Notes under the pieces: generated by a model | Told to the model about the DNA's origin: nothing | Databases searched by the model: none | What the model saw: only the letters and a program-made list of their open reading frames with translations | Part shown: positions 36,613 through 50,697 of the stretch, piece after piece | Position numbering within the stretch: the first letter of the stretch is position 1 | How the letters are laid out: every line of letters starts with the position of its first letter | NCBI GenBank assembly: GCA_013397115.1 | Contig: VWZW01002576.1 | Span: forward strand, 2,071,897-2,135,896 | From: Edolisoma coerulescens | Lineage: Eukaryota > Chordata > Aves > Passeriformes > Campephagidae | DNA: 64,000 nt | Reading direction: 5' to 3' | Program-made: the position numbers and the translations under genes

Positions 36613-39600
36613 TAATTTAGTAGATTTCCTTGTGATTGTTCCTTAAAGATTTTTTTCCCCCTCACTTAGTTAAAGACAGTTTGGTTTGCCAAGGCAAGTT
36701 CAGGATGGTCACACAGAAATATTTGGTTCTTCTGATTTTGAAAATATCTGAACTAAATTAGTTGTGGTCTTATTTAATCAGGATTTTTTTCTTGTTTCAG
36801 TGAGCATACTTGAAACTCCAAAGTAAAGAAGTAGTCATATTTTATCTCTGTGATATTATTTGGCTAGGTATAATGTACATTTAAAATGTCTATTGAGAGT
36901 CTATTTAAAATTAGAGTTTATTTAAAATTTCTCTGCAATTAATTTTTACTTGAGAAAGAACATAGTCTACAATTAAGTAAGGCTAACATTTTTTTCTATG
37001 GTGTAAATTCCTGTTTGTGTAAGTTTTCAAAACAAATCTGGAAAAACTTTTTAGTAGTTGTATCTTGAAATTATAGAAATATTTCAGCTAAAAGCCTTTT
37101 AATAGAGAAGGTTTTTTAACTACTTGGGTTAATTGACTGTTACTACCTTTTATCACTTCTTGCTTTCAAGTTTAGCTTTACAACTAATGTGGTTGACATA
37201 AGGGAATTGAAACAAAACTGTGAAAATCAACACAAAACAGCCAAAAGCTCATGGCTTTTGTGAAAAGAAATTAATAGAGCTTTCATGCAGACAATGTAGT
37301 TCTAAAGATCCCATCCCCTGTCTGTTGATAATAGCTGCTCTATGTTACAGAACAGAAAAGAGAACCAATCAAACACAGGCAAAAAAACCCCAACCCAGAC
37401 TTCTAATTACGTGTGGCTGGTAATGCTGCCTCAGTAACAGTTTGTAAAATAAGAGCCCTTTGTTCATTCCTTCAATTTCCTGAGTTGATCTCTGCCTCAG
37501 GCTGAAGTCTTCCAAGATTACCTGAGCCAAAAGAGCCCAGGGCTTTCTACGAGCAAGACACAATTTCCTTCTACAGATCCGGACACAGGAACAATGGGGG
37601 TTAGGGGGAGACTGAAACAAGGACATATTTTATATATTTCCAGTTAACTCACCTGAGTCTTTCTAAAATGTACCATAACTCTTCGTAGTTTTTAAATATT
37701 CAATGAGTCGTAGATGTTTCTTTAATTCCAAGAGAATTTTAACCCTTTGGAGGCCAATGTACAGGTGTGCTAATGAATTCAGTGAATATTTGAAAGCAAA
37801 TTTTTACCTGCTTCCTATTTTGATAGAAAAAAGAACAACTCACATCCTGAAAAGTCTGATGTGGACATGGCAAACCACTGAACTTTTTCTCAGCACGTGA
37901 TGTGAAAAATGCATGGGAAAAGCCACCGTTATGTGTGATGGAGCCCTGCTCTGCTGGCCGTGGCTGAGCACCTCCCTGGCCATGGCAAGCAGTGAATGAA
38001 TTCTTTATTTTACTTTGCTTGCATGTTGAACTGGTTTTCTCTCAGTCCATGAACTTTCTCACTTTTGCCCTCTCAGTTCTTTCCCCACATCACTGTGGGG
38101 TAAGTAGCAGGGTGATGTTTAGCAGCCTACCAGGGTTAAACCATAGGGAAAAAAAAATCATGTTGAGTCCTACACGGTAATTATGGGATACAATAAAAAT
38201 ACTTTTTATGAATAAATGCCTTTGGCTCCTGTAGGTAAAAATGGAGAACGATACAACAATTAAACTGTAATTCACCTCTTTTTCTATCTGTACAACAAAT
38301 AAGGTCGCCTTGAAACCATAGTTCTGCGAGTTCCAAGCTAAGGAAAGCTTTATAAGATTATCTCCGTGATGTTTTTTTCTCGTGTAGCGCTGTGTGTACA
38401 TGTGCCCCTGAGCACATAACAAAGTATCCATTCCAACTCTGTCATTAACACGAGAGCTAACAAGCCTGGAGATGACTTAGTGAAATGTCAGGTGCTTCAT
38501 TAAACCCACTTGTCAGCCACTGGAGGTTTTCCAGTGATGGTGAGCTATGACAAAAACAGCCAAATTTACATTATGCTCTGCACAATTAACTCCAGGAAAT
38601 TACAGGCAATTTAGGGGAATAACTGAGGAACTGGCCAAGAAGAATTATACACATCTGTACTAAACCAAAGTGCCTCAATGCCCTGGCAATTAAAATATTG
38701 TTGTCTGTATAGAAGGGACCATTATGTCAAGCAGTTTGAGCCTGTAGTCCTCAGTCAAAAAAAATAGGACATGAGTTTTTTCTCAGCAGAGACAATGGAA
38801 ATCAGAAAACCTCCTGCCATAATCAGTAGCATATTTCCAATCACTCAAGAGCAATTCTCACTTGGGAAGACTGTGAATGGTCCATTTTGATGCAATCTGT
38901 GCCTGCTGTGTGTCCCATACAACCAGTAATCCTAATGGGGAAACAAATACTGCATGTCTTCTATTTTCTACTTAAATACTCTGATCTGGCACTTTGACAG
39001 AGGAGGTCACCATCCTGAAGGTGATAACACCCTTTTAATGTCCTGTTGCAAAATCTAACAAAAAGAATGGGGTAGATATTGTTAATTTGAAGAAGGCAGT
39101 GTAGAATTCAGTTTTGGTGTAGGACCAGTTGTTACACTCCTGTTTGAAAGAGGCAAGGTAATTTCCTGGATGCTTATCTTACAATTTTTCCCTGTTTTTG
39201 AAAAAGCAGTTAACCATTTTCCCGCCACAAGAAGAGCTGTGAATTTTACTTGAAGGGAAGAAGTACAATTTTTCAAATTAGGTAAAATTTTTTGCTATAA
39301 CCTACTTGTAGTACAACAAATACACATAACAAGCAAACCCAGAATGAAGACCAGGAAGCAAATGAAAAGAAATGAAATATATATATAGTTTGATACAGTA
39401 AACTTGGGAAATTTGTGTATTTATGTGGTGTAATAATCTATTTTTTAATAATTTCATTTTATGAAACCTGGTGCAAACGAAACCAACCTCAAACCTTCCT
39501 GAATTTTTCACAATACCTGAGAATAGCAAGCCCCTACCAAATAAGCAAGATTAGTCTAATGAATACTGTTTTAAGACTTAGATTCAGTTCTGTTCTGTAC

Positions 39601-41210
39601 AAGAATTTTCCTTGGGAAAAAAAAAAAAAAATCAGTTAGAAATCAGTTAGCATTTCTTTACTTCTCCAGACACCAAAACCACAATTTTCTGGCTTTTATA
39701 TTATGTGACAGCAGTGGAGATTGAGAAGTTCTAATCTATGATACTGATGGTGGAAGACTGATTATGAAAAATAGAAATACATAGTTTGGGGTGTTTTTAA
39801 GAAAATATCTTTATTCTATGAATAGCTCAAAATGCAAGATATAATGAAAATACCTTGGTTTATTTTGGTTTATTGGTGTTTATTGCATAAATGTACATCA
39901 TGGAAGTTGAAAAAGTTGGTTGATCTCTATCATTTGCTATTTCTGTTGTGGTTTTGCTGCTGCTAAACCCTTGCACAACTGACATACACCAGAAATAGAA
40001 ATACAACTTGTCAGCTGGCTTGTTGAGAATGCATTGCATAAATGAAGTTTGGCTTCTTGTTGTCTTCTAAATGGAGCTTCTGGTAGTGGTAGATTTCTGT
40101 AAAATCCTAAATAAGGTTTCCTGGATTGGATATGAACACAACATTTCCCTGACACCAGCAGAATACTTCCAGTGGCTGGTATCCCCTTAAAATAGAATTG
40201 CTGGAAAGGAGATAATTTGAACACTTTTTTTCTCCATTTTGTTCCAGAAGTTTCTGATTATATCATTTAAAGAACACAGAGTCAAGTATTTCAGGAGGCA
40301 CTGGTAAACAAGAGAGTGAACAAAATAAGTGTCTCAAAAAAATTGAAAGTATTTAAGATTCCTAAGCATACTAAAACTCAGGTCCCTGCCATTCGTTATT
40401 ATGTCCTGTTTAGTGTGCAAATGCAGGTGTGCTATCACAGTCTGTGCTCTCATTTCATATTTCTGTGAAATTGCATCTGGAAAACTTTATTTTTAATGCT
40501 TTTTGTTGTGTGTGTTTAAACAAGACAAGTTAATCTGGTGCCATTTGAAATAATGTTTTCACAATGTATTTTTGTGGTTGACAAAGGACTTGAGGACCTG
40601 CAAGACCTGAGGTCGTTTTTTTTCTTGTGCATCTACATGTCAATGCCTTTCTGATAAAAGCTGCAAAGAAAAATATTTTCCAGACAGACTTTTGTTTGGG
40701 TGATTTTGCTTCTAACCGAGAAGATAACAGTTAATGTACAGCTTTACACTGAGGTGGGAGAGATCTTGTCAGGGATTGAAAGGAAAGCATGACTGTGCTC
40801 ACGACAAATCTTCCAGCAACTGCAGTCCCTCTTATGAATGGGGACAGTGACACAAAGTGTGATATGAGGCAGATTAGCTGCGTCTCGGTGTCTTCTGCCA
40901 GCGCATTATGTTCATGTCATGTTCTTGAATTTCATTTACAGATAAGCCCTGTGAGTAATTGTAGCATGAAACTTAAAATTGTAATCTACTTTTGATGTAT
41001 GGAAACAGCGGAAATTAGATTAAGAGAATCTTTCAAAGGACATTGCATGTTATTTAGCTTTTGAGTACATGGTTTTTTACAAACACTGTTTTTCTCCACT
41101 GCTTCTCTTTAAATGTTTTCAGTCTCCAACAGGCTGTAGTCGAAGGCAAGAGGAATAAATTGGTCACCAACAAGCTCTTGAGTGAGTGGGTTTCCCCTTA
41201 ATGCAGCAAG
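36613..41210. other. Noncoding stretch
   Basis: No gene or known repeat was recognised. A GC-richer patch lies at 37900-37990. The sequence from about 38430 to 38760 has balanced composition with many homeodomain-like TTAA/ATTA cores, compatible with a conserved regulatory element but not demonstrated. Three forkhead-like sites lie at 39857-39884. Confidence 0.5.
39857..39884. promoter_or_regulatory. Three forkhead-like sites in tandem
   Basis: GGTTTATT appears twice and TGTTTATT once within 28 bases. TGTTTATT/TGTTTAC is the core bound by FOX transcription factors. The spacing could equally come from slippage of a TTTATTTTGG unit. Confidence 0.2.
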
Positions 41211-41281
41211 TCCTAATGGTCTTGCAAGCCTGGGTGGTATTAATGTACAACACATAATGTTATACATTATCCTAATGGTCT
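41211..41281. repeat. Diverged ~59-bp duplication
   Basis: TCCTAATGGTCT occurs at 41211-41222 and 41270-41281, each followed within about 25 bases by ATTAAT and a short unmatched tail. Between them is the palindrome-like ATAATGTTATACATTAT. The arrangement suggests an old tandem duplication. Confidence 0.5.
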
Positions 41282-42626
41282 GAGTGCCATTAATATTCCA
41301 CCTTAAGCACCAGTAATTACTATTCAAAAGATGTTTGACCTAAAGGAAACATCTGAGTATATTCCACCACCCCACCTTTCTCCCACACATCTCTGTCAAA
41401 TGTAAGAAGTGATTAGAAGATGGGTCATATGATTCTCTAGTTGTTCCTTATAAAAGCTTTTCAAAAACCCTGTGAAATGCAATAAGCAGAGCATTCCATT
41501 TGAATGTAGTACAGTTCATCTTTCTGCCAAAGGAATAATTCCCAGATTTAACAAAAGAATCTCAGTTTTCACAGGGATGTCAAAAGCCAGGGTGATATGG
41601 TTCTGCACTCCTGAGAAAATTTTAGGACATATCCAATCAACCTATGTGCAAGGAAATCTGCTGAAAAATACTGATCTCAGGTATTAGTAAAAATCATCTG
41701 CCCATCAACCTGGATGCTCTGAAGGACTAGAAGTCATGTGAAACTGTGGGAATAGGAATTTGTTGAAAAAATTCTTAATTGTTTTGTGTGTTTGTGATAG
41801 GAGTTTTTTTGTTGTCGTTGCTGTTTGATTGTGGTTTTTTAGCAAATCTCAGTTTTAAATACCAAGATTAGCCAGAGATTTGATTTTGGAAGTTCCCTTC
41901 CTCACTTCACACTAAACATAGTCTATCTAGATGACATATCTTCCTTCTGCATCTTATAAATGATTTGGCTATGGATTCATATTTGTTCAGAGCTATGAAA
42001 GATAACTATCTCACTTTACACCTGAAGTTAGTCTTTTCCTCAGTCACAGCAACATAAAAAACCCATAAGGGTCATGATGGGAAATTGCTCACTTAATGAT
42101 GTTGAGCACTGAAATTTCACATCATTTTAAAGAACTGTTAGGGCAGAGTTGTTTTGCAAGCAGCTACTTTCCTCTCTGATGTGTCTGCTTTGCTTTGGGA
42201 ATTAAAAAGTTATATTTGCATGTGACTCGTGGAAAGATGAATCATTGCATAGATCCCCCCTCACAGACAGCAAATGAATATTGTGGAGGTGTTTTATTGC
42301 ATTATTGCTACTCTGTGCCGTGTCTACCATTTCACAAATACCATTAAACTGAAGATCAGTCATAATATGTGTAAGATTTAGCATAAAGAGGAGTTAACGT
42401 GTGTGTATTTTCCATGCTCGAGCAGCAGACTGGCCCCTCTGGAATGTGTATTTACAAACAAATCCACTTTGCTGGCAGCTATCATTGCAATCAGCTAGCC
42501 CTGCATTCGCTTCTTGGCTGCTGTAAAACTGCTTCTCAGGGAAATAATTTTGGTGAGATGGACTTGCAGCAGCTACCTGGTTTCTAATGATCTTCAGTGA
42601 CTGATGCTGGGTTTTATTTGTTGCAG

Positions 42627-42679
42627 GGAAAGACTTGGATACCTACAATTCCTACAGACCTCAGCAGAAGAGAGACACA
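42627..42679 (+). other. Candidate 53-base exon, unproven
   Basis: The pyrimidine-rich GTTTTATTTGTTGCAG is followed by 53 bases ending in CACA before GTGAGA, a good donor consensus apart from position -1. All three plus frames are open. One reads KDLDTYNSYRPQQKRDT, which looks like ordinary protein, but I recognise no family. The length would change the frame. Chance cannot be excluded. Confidence 0.2.
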
Positions 42680-43218
42680 GTGAGAACACACTTTATTTAC
42701 CCTGACACTGGTGTTTGGGCAATGCCCTGATACATAGCACTCAAGTCATCAGGTAAACCTGAAATAGGATGAACTTTTGTTCTGTAGGCCTCTGAAAGTG
42801 CCCTTCTAGGGCTTTTTAGGCTAAAAGCATATTATCCTGTGGCCTTAGTCTCAGGACTCACTGGAAGGACTTCTGAGGGTTTGTCCCCTGGGACAGCTTC
42901 AGTTTGAGGTGCTCAGGGATTTTCTGCATAGCCACTTTCAAGAATGTGTTTTCTGCAAAGCAACTTTCAGGAGACTGTAACTGAGAGAATTTCCTTTGCT
43001 TGAACCCAAAGACACATGTATAAATAAGCTTATCAGTAATGTCCCCGTATATCTTCAATTTTTTAAGTATACTTTAGGTTTTCTGTTGCAAAACACCTTT
43101 CCTGGCATGTTTTGTTTCCCAGGTCCCGCCACTCAGTCCTCTCTAGGTGCTCAGTCTTGAACATCCTAGTGAAAGATCTGTGCACCTTGTGCCAGTCAGG
43201 GGAACTTGCAGCTTGTCA

Positions 43219-43242
43219 GGGACAAAGGGACAAGGGACAAAA
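43219..43242. repeat. GGGACAA-type triplication
   Basis: Three units, GGGACAAA, GGGACAA and GGGACAAAA, lie next to each other; a minor slippage product. Confidence 0.6.
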
Positions 43243-46200
43243 CAGTGGTACAGAAAAGTAATAGCACATCTTACTTATATATGACATTTTTCCCTTTGCA
43301 TCCATCTTATAGTGCAAAACTAGTACTGCCCCGCTTTCAGATTCTGCTAAGCATGACATAACATCATTTTATCCTTTCATTAAAAAAGTTCATTCATAGC
43401 TGCATGTTTTGTAAATCTCATATAAATTATTCCTGAATGAACGGTATGGAATACTTCTCATTATATATTTACTTGAAGATAATGAAAATTGCTTGAAAAT
43501 TTTTCCATAAAGACACTTAAATATTTTAGGCTTGATATCTATCTGATTTAAAGCTTGAAGAACACAGGGTAAATCTCTGATATAAAGATAATTTTGATAA
43601 AACTTTTATTGGTTTTGAAGGTCGTCTTTCATAAATAAGACAGATTCCAAGAGTTAGTAAGTTCTACAGTAGCAGTAGAGAGCCAAAGGCAGGACATCCT
43701 TTGCATTCCTTTGTGTGAGTTCCATTATTTTAGGGGTGTTTGCTCCATGCTTGCTCTGTGGTTGCAAACTATAAAACAATGCAAAAAAGTTTTGTTTTTT
43801 CCACCTTGGTTTCTGAAAGAAATTTCCATAAGAAAAGGTGAAAATCATGATTTCGGGTAATTTTACTGGTTAAAATCAGAAAAAAAAGATATGAATCCTG
43901 AATTAGATTCCTGCCTCCTAGCCACAGAGTATCTTTTAGTGTTTGTGTGATGTAGGTCTCTTATTAAATAGCACTTTTCTCTGACTTTGAGTCTTACATT
44001 ATTGAGGACCCCAATTTTTCTTCCAGATCTTTCTATGCTGAATGAAGACAGTCTGCAGCCTGTCCACCACAGCGTATCATTTTTTTCCTTCTAGATGTTA
44101 GTAACTTTATCAGCTAACAACCTCAGTGAGACCTTTTCTGGCCAAGTCCAAGCAAAATGCTTTAGGATTTGCAAATATAATCTATTTATACTTAACTTCA
44201 ATCATTTTGATGGAAATTATTTTGGAAGTATCAATACAGGCAGCTGAGTAGGAGCTTGGGAGTGGTTAATACTGCAGAGTAAGAAGATGGTAATGGCCAT
44301 GATCAGGGACAATGACTTCAGCTGTGAATTTCTTGTTCTTCCCTGGAAATCATGTAAGTTATTTACATGGATGGTGCTGTACCCCCTCAAGATGAGTCTC
44401 ATTGGCCTACTGCCCTTTGTATTGGTCATTTCTAAAGTGCCTGACTTTTCTCTAAAAGCTCTACATTTAATTACATTGAAATAAAACCCCACATTTGATG
44501 ACTACTGGGTAGGGGGTGCAGAAAAATCATGTTAAACAGCCGTTCTCCTACCACTAAACAGAACACTTAAAAAAGAAGAAATCCAGTAACATTTGTTTAA
44601 TTTCCCAGCTGAAACACACACACTGGTAAATGACTGCTACATACACGTTTACCCTCCTGCAGTATCAGGAGGGTCTTATAATGTGATTTATCAAGCTGGG
44701 TTGCTGTTCCACCACTGATTTTTTCCTTTGCTTTAACAATATATTTCTCCAATAAACTTTGCCAGGTATTTTAATTAAAGTAAATTGCATGGACCACTGG
44801 CTAACAGATCTTGAATTTTTAGTAGATGACCTAACCTTATAATTGCTTGTAGGAACTTAGGAGACAATGAAAATACCTTAACAAGGGGAAACCTCTCAGA
44901 AACAGAGAGTTTGTGCTCAACACATGCCTGGGGCAAATAATAGCTATAAAACTGGAAGGAAGTTTAACTTTTAAAAATATGTTTTAAAGCCCAAATAAAC
45001 CAGCTAAAGTGTTATTTCTTTTATTAAACACTACACTAAAAAGACCAAAGGAAACAGTTCCCCAGGGTGGAAGTAGTATCAGACAGCATATCTATATGAA
45101 GGTTGACTCAGTGAAAAGAATACATAAATTTCTGGCAGAAAAGGAATTATTATGTAAAGAGAAAAACAAGGAACAACATCCTTACAAACATTTTCACTCA
45201 AATAACTCTATATCTTACACTGGTTCTGTAAAGACATGTCCATCCTTCAGGATCATTCTGTATTGTAAATCCAGTAAGTGGCCTAAAGCCACAATATTGA
45301 ACATTTTTTTGAGATCATGATAGCAATTTGACAATTAAACACTGGTTTAAATAACATTTAAAACCAATTGTTAAAGTCAAACAAAAATCTGCCTGTTTCT
45401 TTTTTGCAGAGAGGGAAAGGATTAAAGGACCATTGCTCATTATAAGTAAGTTCAGCAGAAATAATCTCACCTAACCTTGCTGTTATTGTTGTGGGAGCCA
45501 TAAATTTCTCTCTTTTCACTCTTTTAAGGGCTGATGCATTACCAATGAAAGTCAATGGTAATCAGGACTTACAGGAATAATTTACAACAGCTAAACATCT
45601 GCTTTATCTTCAGAGATATGTAAGCAATCAGTCATGTTAGAGTTTCATAATATGTTACGTACTACTAGGTGTACATTAATATGAGTTATATGAGTATAAA
45701 TTTTTTTATTTTTAAAATAGTATATTTTTTTAAACTTTGATGTAATAATTTGACCTGCAATTTGTTGGATCATATGAAGAAAGGGTCATTTGTGTTATTT
45801 TGAAATTATTGCATGAAAATAACTATGTAAAGTATTATTTTATGATGAAATGTAGGAGGAGTGCACTATATGCTCTTAAGGTTTCTATGAAAACTACTAC
45901 AATTATTACTATAAAGTTTTAACATTTTTTCAATATTTTCTGATTAAAAATTATTTCCTTCACACCTCTTAAATAAGTAAGAGTTTGTTGATAAGTAAAT
46001 TAAAAAAAAAAAAAGTCTGCATTGTGAATCCTGAGTAATGCAGCAATTTGATTACTTCACAGCACCTGAAGTACTTTCAGAATGAGATATTCTCAGTTTC
46101 ATATGTAAATTTCTGAGAAGAAAAAACGGGTAAGACCACTTATAAATCTAACCATATTTAAAGAATGAATCTTTTGGTTCAAACTTTTTAGAGGTAAAGG

Positions 46201-49200
46201 TGGCACCATAAATGCAAGCAGACTTTAGCCTGCCATTGCAACTTTTTATCAGAAATTACATAAAATGGTGCTTCAGGAAATGATCATTCTGAGGCTAACA
46301 AAATGGTGCAGATGTCTCTCCCTAATATTCCAGTCCATCTGGTAGAAAAGTTGCTGCCTCTTATTAAACTTAATGGGATTTTCAGAGTAAGTTATTTGAT
46401 AACAGAGCAAGCCTGTCATAACTCCTTTTCTGGTGTCCTCTTCTGCCAAAATGCTACCTGAAGCATAAGGCTGGAAGATGAGTAATTTCTTAATACTAAA
46501 TTCCTGAAATATATCATATATTTGGTGCTAGTGTCATGATTAGGCTCGAAAAATACTGTATGTGGTTTTGTTTTTTCTTGTAATAAATATAGTTGGGGCT
46601 GTATACAAATGCATTTACAAGACCTGAGATATATACAACTCTTTCTGTAAAGAAGAAACAAGCGTGTATCATTGTATTTTTTCATCTTCTCTGTAAAGAG
46701 GAACTCCATTTTTTTTCATTTTCTCAGTCAGTCAAAATGGGAGAAAATAACTGAACTGAATAATCTAGCAGGTGATGTAGTAATCTGTTATTTTGGTTGT
46801 ATACATGTTGGTGTTACATAAATTGTATAAATAAAAAAAAAAGCCCAATCAAACAAAAATTCCTCACTAAACTAAAATTCTTGTGTCTCTTTAGGGGAGA
46901 AAAAGGCAACAATTGATGTGAGGAACAACAATCTCTCAAGTTATTCTATTCCTGATTTTCCCAATTATAATAGCTAGGAGAAGAGGTATTATAGAATTAA
47001 ATTAAATGGAAGTTAAGCTTGTGGATGAAAGAACCGCCCATTTTAACATAACTTGAAAATTTTAAGCCAAATTTCTCATAGATTAAGTATACACAAGGCA
47101 CTGGTTCTTCCCTTTCTCACCTGATTTTCACTTAAAAAATCAATGAAAAGAATCACTTTTTTTCTATAGGTTATATCAGTTTTTTTCAAGCCACATTTAG
47201 AAAGATATTTTCTTATTGGAAACTGAACTTCTTCCTTAAACACAAAAAAACTTCTGTGTTGGCCTGTTGGGATTGTATCCCCAAGCCCTTCAGTTATATT
47301 CTCCTACACAGGCATTTTTGTAGAGAAATGTAAAATTTTTCCTCACTCTTTTTCATCAGATATTAATCTCTGCAGTCTGGGAATACTATTTGTTCTTCTG
47401 TGTCACCTTTGAACTGACAGGTTCAACATCCTTTTAAACTTTCAATTGTAGAAAAAGTTTGCAAAGCAGAGAAAAGGAGTACATAACTTCACTTTGAACC
47501 TGTGTTATATAGGAGTTATTTAATTAAGGTGTTGAAATAGAAAACCATATCCAGTTTGAAACTTGGCTGTGAATTTGGATAGACAGACTGTAAATATGCA
47601 GTTTAGAGACACAAGGACTCTCTTGACTGAGAACCTCATAAAGAAATAAGGGGTTTATTTGCCTCAGTTTTAGGAACTCTGATGTAGATTAAAAGAAACT
47701 GACTATTGGAAGACAGACAACTGGAATCCTCAGAAAGAAATCAGGTCCCGTTATGGCTTTTCATACAGAGTATGGAAAATTAGGGCATCCAGATTCAATA
47801 ATTACATGTGAAGGTTTGTGTCAGTGTCCTTGCTCTGATGAAAATCCAGACAGCATCAGTAGGTGAGTTGGCAGACTTCAGACCCCTTGAAAAGAAATAT
47901 AGGCATGAAGAGGTTATACAAAGACAAACATTTGAAAATGGAAATCTATGAACAATTCAATAATTTCACAAAGTATATAATCCTAAATACTGTTATAGCT
48001 CCTTCAAAATGTGTTGTCGTCATATTGCCCCCCAAACCTGTCTAGAAAAAGCTCAGTGCTGGAACAGGGATGTCTATGGATCCGGTGCATGCTCTATTAT
48101 GATGAGTTTTTCCCTTTCATGTACCAGCACATCCCAGTTTATTTGGTTTGAAGGTGTCCTAGAGTGATTCCTCTAGAAACAGCTGGAACAGTCTGGTGTT
48201 TCAGCTGATAGCTGTAATCGGGATACGAGATTGAAGTTACAAAAGTATCATAAGACATGAATTAGAGAAGCGTTCTGATTACCTATAATTTCCATATATG
48301 TTATCTAAACAGAACAAATCTAAACAGAACATCCTTTAATTCTGAATATACATTTCTAGTTTAGAGAAGGGTGACCAGTCTTGTAAGTCTATACTTAGGG
48401 AATGCATTTGTACCAACACGCAGCTGGTCATTGAAATTTTCTTAAGTAACAAGTTTCAAAACTGATGCTTGTGAGCATGTTTTAGGTGTTTAGAGGGTTT
48501 TGTGTGTCTTTCTCTTCAGGCATATTGCCTAAGTATTTGAATTTTAGCTTTGAAAATTGTACAAAAAAATATTGTTTAAAAATAATAGCAATCAAATGGA
48601 CAGTTTTCAAACCATGGAACAAAGGAAATGCTTGCAGATGAAAATTACTGTAACACGTGTGAGGAGAGAAACTCTAGTTTATGGAAATACAATTGAATGA
48701 TGTTTACCCAACCCACTCAAATAATAAAAAAAAAGAAGTTGCAGCAGACAAAGCCTATCATTATAATTCACTTAAAGACTGTGTCATCAGTTCGCTAGTA
48801 TAGAAATCCTACATTTTAGTTTGTGCAGTTACATGTATGAAACTGTCCTTTAGCCCCGGAGCAGCTTTCCCTCAGCTATGCAAAGTGCTGATGCAGGCTC
48901 TCCCCTTGTCCACACAAAGACAAGATGTTACAGCAGACAGAGCTGCCTTTTATTGTTAATTTATATACTCCCTGTTTTTAGAAATCTTCCTTTACAAAGG
49001 AATATTGTGTGAATATTTCTATAATTTTCAAGGATAACAATAACATAAAATTAAGCCAAAGAAAGTGCATGGTTTGACTTTAACCAAGTAAGCCTAAATT
49101 CAGTAAATACCAATGATCAACTTGAATATACCATATTGATATAAGCTTTACATTTTTTTGACAGTCTTACTGTATAACAGCTCTGTGCACATGTAGTATT

Positions 49201-50379
49201 TGTGAATACAAAATAAATAAAATTTAGAGGGGGATTTCTACATGTGAATACACATATTTGTTTTATTAATGGCTATATTGTGATGTATGGTAGATATCTA
49301 TCTTCTATTTTTACAAAAAGTGCACTTTCAGCTTCTAAATCTTAAATTAAACTGCCATGGACTAATAAAAAAAGAAATAAAGTCGACTGAAATAAATTGC
49401 CTCTGAAATAAATTTAAACTTTGCAAGAATTATCAACCTCTTACATCTAGTGGAGAAGGCAAAATATGAAGGAACTATTAAATTCATATCTCAACGATTA
49501 CAAAACAGTATTTCTCTATCTGTGGTACATGAGATTGCAGCACTCTGAGATGTCTGTAAAACCAAGGAATATGTAATGATAACTAAGGGAATCAGCAAAC
49601 AGATTAAGGGCTAGATTGCTTACCAGAGGGGATAAAGGGTTCACAGTTACTCACACATTCATATTCCCCCAAGTTTTGCTGTAAGTGAATGCTCCTCGGT
49701 GGAACTAAGGATGGCAGAAGCTGTTCTTCAAGATATATAACAGATAAACTCAGCATATTCCAGGTGTAGTTATGTTTTAAAATCCACAGAAAGGTAGGAA
49801 GGGAAGGGAGGAAATGAAGAAAATTCAGTAGGCTGATAATCTCTAAGTAGGCTAAGTAAACCTCAAAGTAGAAACCAAGGCAAAATAATGACCAAAAAAA
49901 AAGAAAACAAACCCAAAACAAGCCAGTATTTTGCTTACCTATTAGCAAGTAACAGGTTTATTTAGAAAACAGACATTCCAAAAGAAAAATAGAAACATAA
50001 CTTTTGGGGATAATCTACCAAAGATAAGAATGGCCTTTTATGAGAGAGTTACCAAATTACTGCAGGACTAGAAAACAAACGTGTAGGATCCTAATGAGAC
50101 GTACGCAGAAAAGTCAGGGTCAAGAAAAGGCAATATTAAATTAAGAGACTCCCAGAAGCAGAGTAGCTTGCAATAAATTCACACTGAATATCATATTCTC
50201 AACAAAATCTAGCCTGCTGTGCCTCTCCATCTCCTCCTATGTTGCTGATGCTTTGAGCTCAGCCAGCAGTTTCTCAGGCCAACTAATAATTAAGGAGGAA
50301 GAGAAGCAGTGGAGAAACATTAGATACTCTTTAATCAAACATTAATGGTCTATAATAGACACTTGTCTCCAACTTGGAG

Positions 50380-50697
50380 TCACAGATTTGAGGGGTGGGC
50401 TGTTCATTGGATAAGGAATTGGCTGGAGGGAGGCAGCCACTGAGCTGTGGTCAGTGTCTCTATGTCCAGGTACGGGCTGGTGATGATCCCTCAGGGCTCT
50501 GTCTTGGGATCTTATAGCAGCTTTCCTACTGGGGGCTTACAAAAAAAGGAGAGTGACTTTTTACATGGGCATGTAGTATTAGGACAAGGGAGAATGGTTT
50601 TAAACTAAAAGAGGAGATATTTAGATTAGATATTAGGAAGAAATTCTTTCCTGTGTGGGTGGTGAGGACCTTTCCAACCCAAGACATTTTATGATTA
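50380..50697 (+). mobile_element. CR1 LINE with internal deletions, RT motif retained
   Basis: The block begins with GGATAAGGAATTGGCTGGAG, part of CR1 ORF2. It then encodes SVSMSRYGLVMIPQGSVLG, in which PQGSVLG (50489-50509) is the conserved reverse-transcriptase palm motif of CR1-type LINEs. It jumps at about 50512 to the ORF2 end (GGGCATGTAGTATTAGGACA, GAATGGTTTTAAACT, AGATTAGATATTAGGAAGAA). A second jump at about 50670 goes straight to the 3' terminus (CTTTCCAACCC, ATTTTATGATT). The two internal deletions of several hundred and roughly two hundred bases mark a dead copy. Confidence 0.85.

Larger units (their letters stand above)
41282..50379. other. Long repeat-poor noncoding stretch
   Basis: Over 9 kb I recognise no gene and no known transposon. 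A splice-bounded 53-base segment (42627-42679) and a GGGACAA triplication (43219-43242) are listed separately. The sequence near 42400-42540 is balanced in composition and could be a conserved noncoding element. Short A runs occur near 46002-46014 and 48727-48736. Open frames up to 114 codons (49604-49948, minus) have no motifs. Confidence 0.5.

Noticed and set aside
49604..49948. 114-codon minus-strand frame with Phe/Leu-rich, membrane-like beginning
   Set aside because: The hydrophobicity comes from A-rich sequence on the opposite strand; no family or conserved motif is visible.
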